A DNA stretch of 8,298 nucleotides from Streptomyces katrae (GTDB lineage: Bacteria > Actinomycetota > Actinomycetes > Streptomycetales > Streptomycetaceae). This document shows, one piece after another, positions 6,466 to 8,298 of the stretch (its first letter is position 1; each line of letters begins with the position of its first letter). The stretch covers positions 1 through 8,298 of the forward strand of contig NZ_JZWV01000868.1 of the NCBI RefSeq assembly GCF_000966975.1, written 5' to 3'. Below the pieces are notes generated by a model. It did not search any database. It worked only from the letters and a program-made list of their open reading frames with translations, and was not told the origin of the DNA. The position numbers and the translations under genes were made by a program.

Positions 6466-6535
6466 AACAGCGCGCACTCGCGCATCGGCCGAGGTCCACA
6501 TGGACCCGCCCGTGGAGCAGGAGTTCGTACCGCAT
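6455..6535 (-). CDS. Regulatory leader peptide (uORF), HVDL/cysteine type, 26 residues
   Basis: The small ORF starts ATG 6533-6535 and ends TGA 6455-6457. Its middle and end read LLLHGRVHVDLGRCASARC (residues 5-23), followed by WDR. This fits the short actinobacterial leader peptides of the form R-x-H-V/I-D-L followed by Ser/Ala and Cys, which occur upstream of sulfur-metabolism genes. Cysteine-containing uORFs in mycobacteria are known to work by attenuation responding to cysteine supply. Here the cysteines are residues 18 (TGC) and 23 (TGT). The Shine-Dalgarno sequence is weak (AGGC), and the predicted promoter places the transcript start only a few bases before the ATG, so translation may be nearly leaderless. 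The encoded peptide itself probably has no function beyond being translated. Similarity was recognised by pattern, not by a search. Confidence 0.78.
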   Translation of the reverse strand: MRYELLLHGRVHVDLGRCASARCWDR

Positions 6536-6541
6536 GCCGCC

Positions 6542-6571
6542 AGCCTGGCGATCTGCCGTGTACACAGTCAA
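6542..6571 (-). promoter_or_regulatory. Probable promoter of the leader peptide-flavin reductase transcript
   Basis: On the minus strand, -35 TTGACT (6566-6571) is followed after 18 bases by CAGGCT (6542-6547), a weak -10. The spacer begins with the perfect palindrome GTGTACAC (6558-6565), directly against the -35, which could be an operator half or chance. Confidence 0.45.
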
Positions 6572-6633
6572 GCCGCAGCGGTCAGATGTCAGGCGCGTCA
6601 CGCTGTGTGCGGGCGCGCGTACCGGCGCGGGAG

Positions 6634-6981
6634 TCATACCGCCGCACCCAGGGCGGCGATCACATCGGCCTTCCGCGGCATCCCCGCGGCCCGCCGGACG
6701 ATCCGGCCCGCGCCGTCGAGGACGAGGACGGTCGGGGTCTTCTCCACGCCCAGGGCGCGTACGAGGGCGAGGTTCCGCTCGGCGTCGATCTCGATGTGCT
6801 CGACCCCGTCCACCATTCCGGCGATCTCGGCGAGGATCCTGCGGGTGGCCCGGCAGGGCTGGCAGAAGGCACTGGAGAACTGCACCAGGCTGGCCCGTTC
6901 CCCCGGCTCCCGGCCCAGTTCGGCGGCGCCGAGGCGCCCCTGTGCGGCCGCCGCCCCGGCGGCCTCCTCGTGCTCGGGCAC
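6634..6981 (-). CDS. Small thioredoxin-like protein
   Basis: This 115-residue cytosolic protein has a thioredoxin fold. The active-site stretch is LVQFSSAFCQPCRATRRIL (32-50), with the redox pair C40-Q-P-C43. The cis-proline motif is KTPTVLVLD (81-89, P83), followed by GRIVRRAAGMPRKADVIAAL (92-111), the usual final strands and helix. It differs from classical thioredoxins in having FCQPC where WCGPC is normal, so partners and redox potential may differ. The first 25 residues are an Ala/Gly/Glu-rich tail without a signal peptide. GTG 6979-6981 has AGGAG six bases before it. The gene lies upstream of the flavin reductase in the same direction, but the intervening 98 bases hold a separate promoter. 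A link through thiol or sulfur metabolism is possible. It is divergent from plsC. Confidence 0.88.
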   Translation of the reverse strand: MPEHEEAAGAAAAQGRLGAAELGREPGERASLVQFSSAFCQPCRATRRILAEIAGMVDGVEHIEIDAERNLALVRALGVEKTPTVLVLDGAGRIVRRAAGMPRKADVIAALGAAV

Positions 6982-7220
6982 ACCCGCTCCTGTCTACCCT
7001 GTCCCCATGTACGCACCACCCCGGCCGCGGCCGGGAGGCTCTCCCTGTCCGAGCGCCGCCGTCACGCCGCGCATTCCCCGCGTGACGAGGATCTCCCCCT
7101 CGGCGGCCGTCCGGACTGGCCAGCGCGCCGCGTTTGGGGCACGATCCCCATGGTCGCGTACCTACGCTTCCGTAACTTCCGGCCGGGAGCACCTCCCCAG
7201 GCAGAAAGCGGGGTCTCCCC
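6982..7220. promoter_or_regulatory. Divergent regulatory region between the thioredoxin-like and plsC genes
   Basis: These 239 bases hold no convincing gene; open frames across them are Pro/Arg/Ser-rich and match nothing. On the plus strand TTGGGG (7134-7139) is a possible -35, with TACCTA (7159-7164) as a poor -10 after 19 bases. The core TACG-CTTC-CGTA (7163-7174) is an inverted repeat that could be an operator, and CTTCCG occurs twice nine bases apart (7167 and 7176). TACCCT at 6995-7000 precedes an ATG at 7007 at leaderless spacing, but that frame looks non-coding. Confidence 0.35.
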
Positions 7221-7943
7221 ATGGCTGAGCTCGTCTACCCCCCGGTGATCGGCGCCGCGCACACGCTGTTCCGCGCGCTGGACATCCGTATCGACATGAA
7301 GGGCACCGAGAACATCCCGCGCAAGGGCGGGGCGGTCCTGGTGTCGAACCACATCGGCTACCTCGACTTCATCTTCGCCGGCCTGACGGCGCGGCCGCAG
7401 AAGCGCCTGGTGCGCTTCATGGCCAAGGAGTCGGTCTTCCGGCACAAGGTCTCGGGTCCGCTGATGCGCGCGATGAAGCACATCCCGGTGGACCGGCAGC
7501 AGGGCGAGTCCGCCTACCGGCACGCCCTGGAGTCGCTGCGTTCCGGTGAGATCATCGGGGTGTTCCCGGAGGCGACGATCTCCCAGTCGTTCACGCTCAA
7601 GAGCTTCAAGTCGGGTGCCGCGCGCATGGCGCAGGAGGCCGGGGTGCCGCTGATCCCGGTGGCGCTGTGGGGCACCCAGCGGCTGTGGACGAAGGGCCGG
7701 CCGAAGAACCTCAAGCGCAGCCACATCCCGGTGACCATGCGGGTCGGCGAGCCGATCGAGGCGCCGAAGGACCAGTACGCGGGCGCCATCACGCGCAGGC
7801 TGCGCGAGCGCGTCCAGGAGCTGCTGGAGGCGGCGCAGGCCGCCTATCCGGCCAAGCCGCAGGGCACCGAGGACTCCTGGTGGCTGCCGGCCCACCTCGG
7901 CGGGACCGCGCCGACGGCGGCGCAGGTGAAGGAAGCGGGCTGA
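7221..7943 (+). CDS. plsC: 1-acyl-sn-glycerol-3-phosphate acyltransferase (PlsC family)
   Basis: This 240-residue enzyme transfers an acyl chain to lysophosphatidate or a related acceptor, making phosphatidate for membrane lipids or triacylglycerol at the inner face of the membrane. The four acyltransferase blocks are visible. Block I is NHIGYLDF (43-50), with the catalytic H44-x4-D49. Block II covers FMAKES...IPVDR (66-92). Block III is GVFPEATIS (113-121), which has Ala where FPEGTRS is usual. Block IV is VPLIPVALWG (142-151). KSFKSGAARMA (127-137) is also typical. No clear transmembrane helix is present, so binding is probably peripheral. The ATG follows a weak ribosome binding site and a small GGGG-TCT-CCCC palindrome at 7210-7220. 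Several PlsC homologues occur in streptomycetes, so the exact acceptor is uncertain and the symbol denotes the family. Confidence 0.92.
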   Translation: MAELVYPPVIGAAHTLFRALDIRIDMKGTENIPRKGGAVLVSNHIGYLDFIFAGLTARPQKRLVRFMAKESVFRHKVSGPLMRAMKHIPVDRQQGESAYRHALESLRSGEIIGVFPEATISQSFTLKSFKSGAARMAQEAGVPLIPVALWGTQRLWTKGRPKNLKRSHIPVTMRVGEPIEAPKDQYAGAITRRLRERVQELLEAAQAAYPAKPQGTEDSWWLPAHLGGTAPTAAQVKEAG

Positions 7944-8026
7944 TCCCTGCCCCGTTCCCCGGCGCTGCCCCGGCGCGCTTGCCTGGTCGCACGACACGTT
8001 GCCGAACGCGGGAGGGGGGTCCGCCG

Positions 8027-8298
8027 ATGGGCGGGTTCGGGAGGTATCTGGCTGCGGCCCTGGCGGCGCGTTTCGCGTCCGAGGGCATGGGGATGGCGGT
8101 GGTGCTGCTGGCCCTGGAGCGGACGGGCAGCGCCGCGTACGGGGCGTTCGTGCTGACCGCCTGGATGGCCCCGCACGTGCTGGCCGCGCCCGTGGCGGGG
8201 GCGGTCGCGGGGCGGGCGCGGCGGCCGCGGCTGTTCTACGCGGGCACGCTGGCCGGTTTCACGGCGGCCGTGGCGGGGCTGGCCGCACTGCTGGGCCG
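8027..8298 (+). CDS. MFS-type membrane transporter, N-terminal part (cut by the window edge)
   Basis: Ninety codons are open to the window end with no stop. ATG 8027-8029 follows GGAGGGGGG (8011-8019) at good spacing. The protein starts MGGFGRYLAAALAARFASEG. It shows three hydrophobic segments at about 8-30, 40-62 and 69-90, with a basic loop GRARRPR (62-68) between the second and third, in the place of the MFS motif-A loop. This matches the N-terminus of major facilitator efflux proteins of the streptomycete type. The substrate cannot be judged. It begins 83 bases after plsC in the same direction and may be co-transcribed. Confidence 0.72.
   Translation, partial: MGGFGRYLAAALAARFASEGMGMAVVLLALERTGSAAYGAFVLTAWMAPHVLAAPVAGAVAGRARRPRLFYAGTLAGFTAAVAGLAALLG

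Noticed and set aside
6592..6624. Weak GCGCG/CGCGC pairing after the thioredoxin-like gene, considered as a terminator
   Set aside because: The stem is about five bases with a long loop; too weak to call.
7007..7228. Possible leaderless small gene, with TACCCT seven bases before ATG 7007
   Set aside because: The product is Pro/Arg/Ser-rich, overlaps plsC out of frame and shows no family resemblance; the -10 match is probably chance.
5329..7248. Plus-strand open frames of 639 and 476 codons spanning etfB to plsC
   Set aside because: They run across several minus-strand genes and into the plsC start, with Arg/Pro/Ala-rich composition and no recognisable domain.
7957..7976. Direct repeat CCCCGGCGC twice with a 2-base gap after plsC
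   Set aside because: It is short, G/C-only and not an inverted repeat, so it is not a terminator; it is expected by chance at this base composition.

Overview
The window reads as chromosomal DNA of a high-G+C actinomycete, most likely a Streptomyces or close relative. It is strongly G/C-rich with G/C-ending codons, uses GTG starts alongside ATG, and has purine-rich ribosome binding sites. Its proteins also look streptomycete (a LacI regulator, EtfBA, and a short cysteine-containing leader peptide). There are ten coding features, nine protein genes and one leader peptide, and the last gene is cut by the window edge. I see no insertion sequence, phage gene, tRNA, rRNA or CRISPR array.

Left part (1-2340). 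A minus-strand gene encodes a TmrB-like P-loop protein fused to a Nudix hydrolase domain. It is divergent from a plus-strand LacI-family repressor. The repressor gene ends at a 20-bp perfect-stem hairpin, which also serves the convergent gene to its right.

Middle part (2341-5840), all on the minus strand. An aldolase of the HpcH/HpaI/CitE superfamily has its own consensus-like promoter, and a cluster of TTCCGC half-sites overlaps that promoter and the start of the transcript. Upstream of it lies etfB-etfA, the two subunits of electron transfer flavoprotein, with a hairpin terminator behind etfA and a perfect 12-bp tandem repeat in front of etfB. EtfAB would carry electrons from flavin dehydrogenases to the respiratory chain. 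The aldolase probably splits or joins a short-chain acid or acyl-CoA, so both fit acid or fatty-acid catabolism, but nothing shows that they share a pathway.

Right part (5841-8298). A flavin reductase is preceded by a 26-residue leader ORF of the actinobacterial HVDL/cysteine type. Repeats between the two could form alternative hairpins, so this gene is probably controlled by attenuation linked to cysteine or sulfur supply. Upstream of it is a small thioredoxin-like gene. It is divergent from a plus-strand 1-acylglycerol-3-phosphate acyltransferase (PlsC family, phospholipid synthesis), which is followed by the start of an MFS-type membrane transporter.

Most of the window is ordinary housekeeping and accessory metabolism. 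The parts most worth a second look are the leader peptide with its downstream repeats, the TmrB-Nudix fusion, and the operator cluster in front of the aldolase gene.
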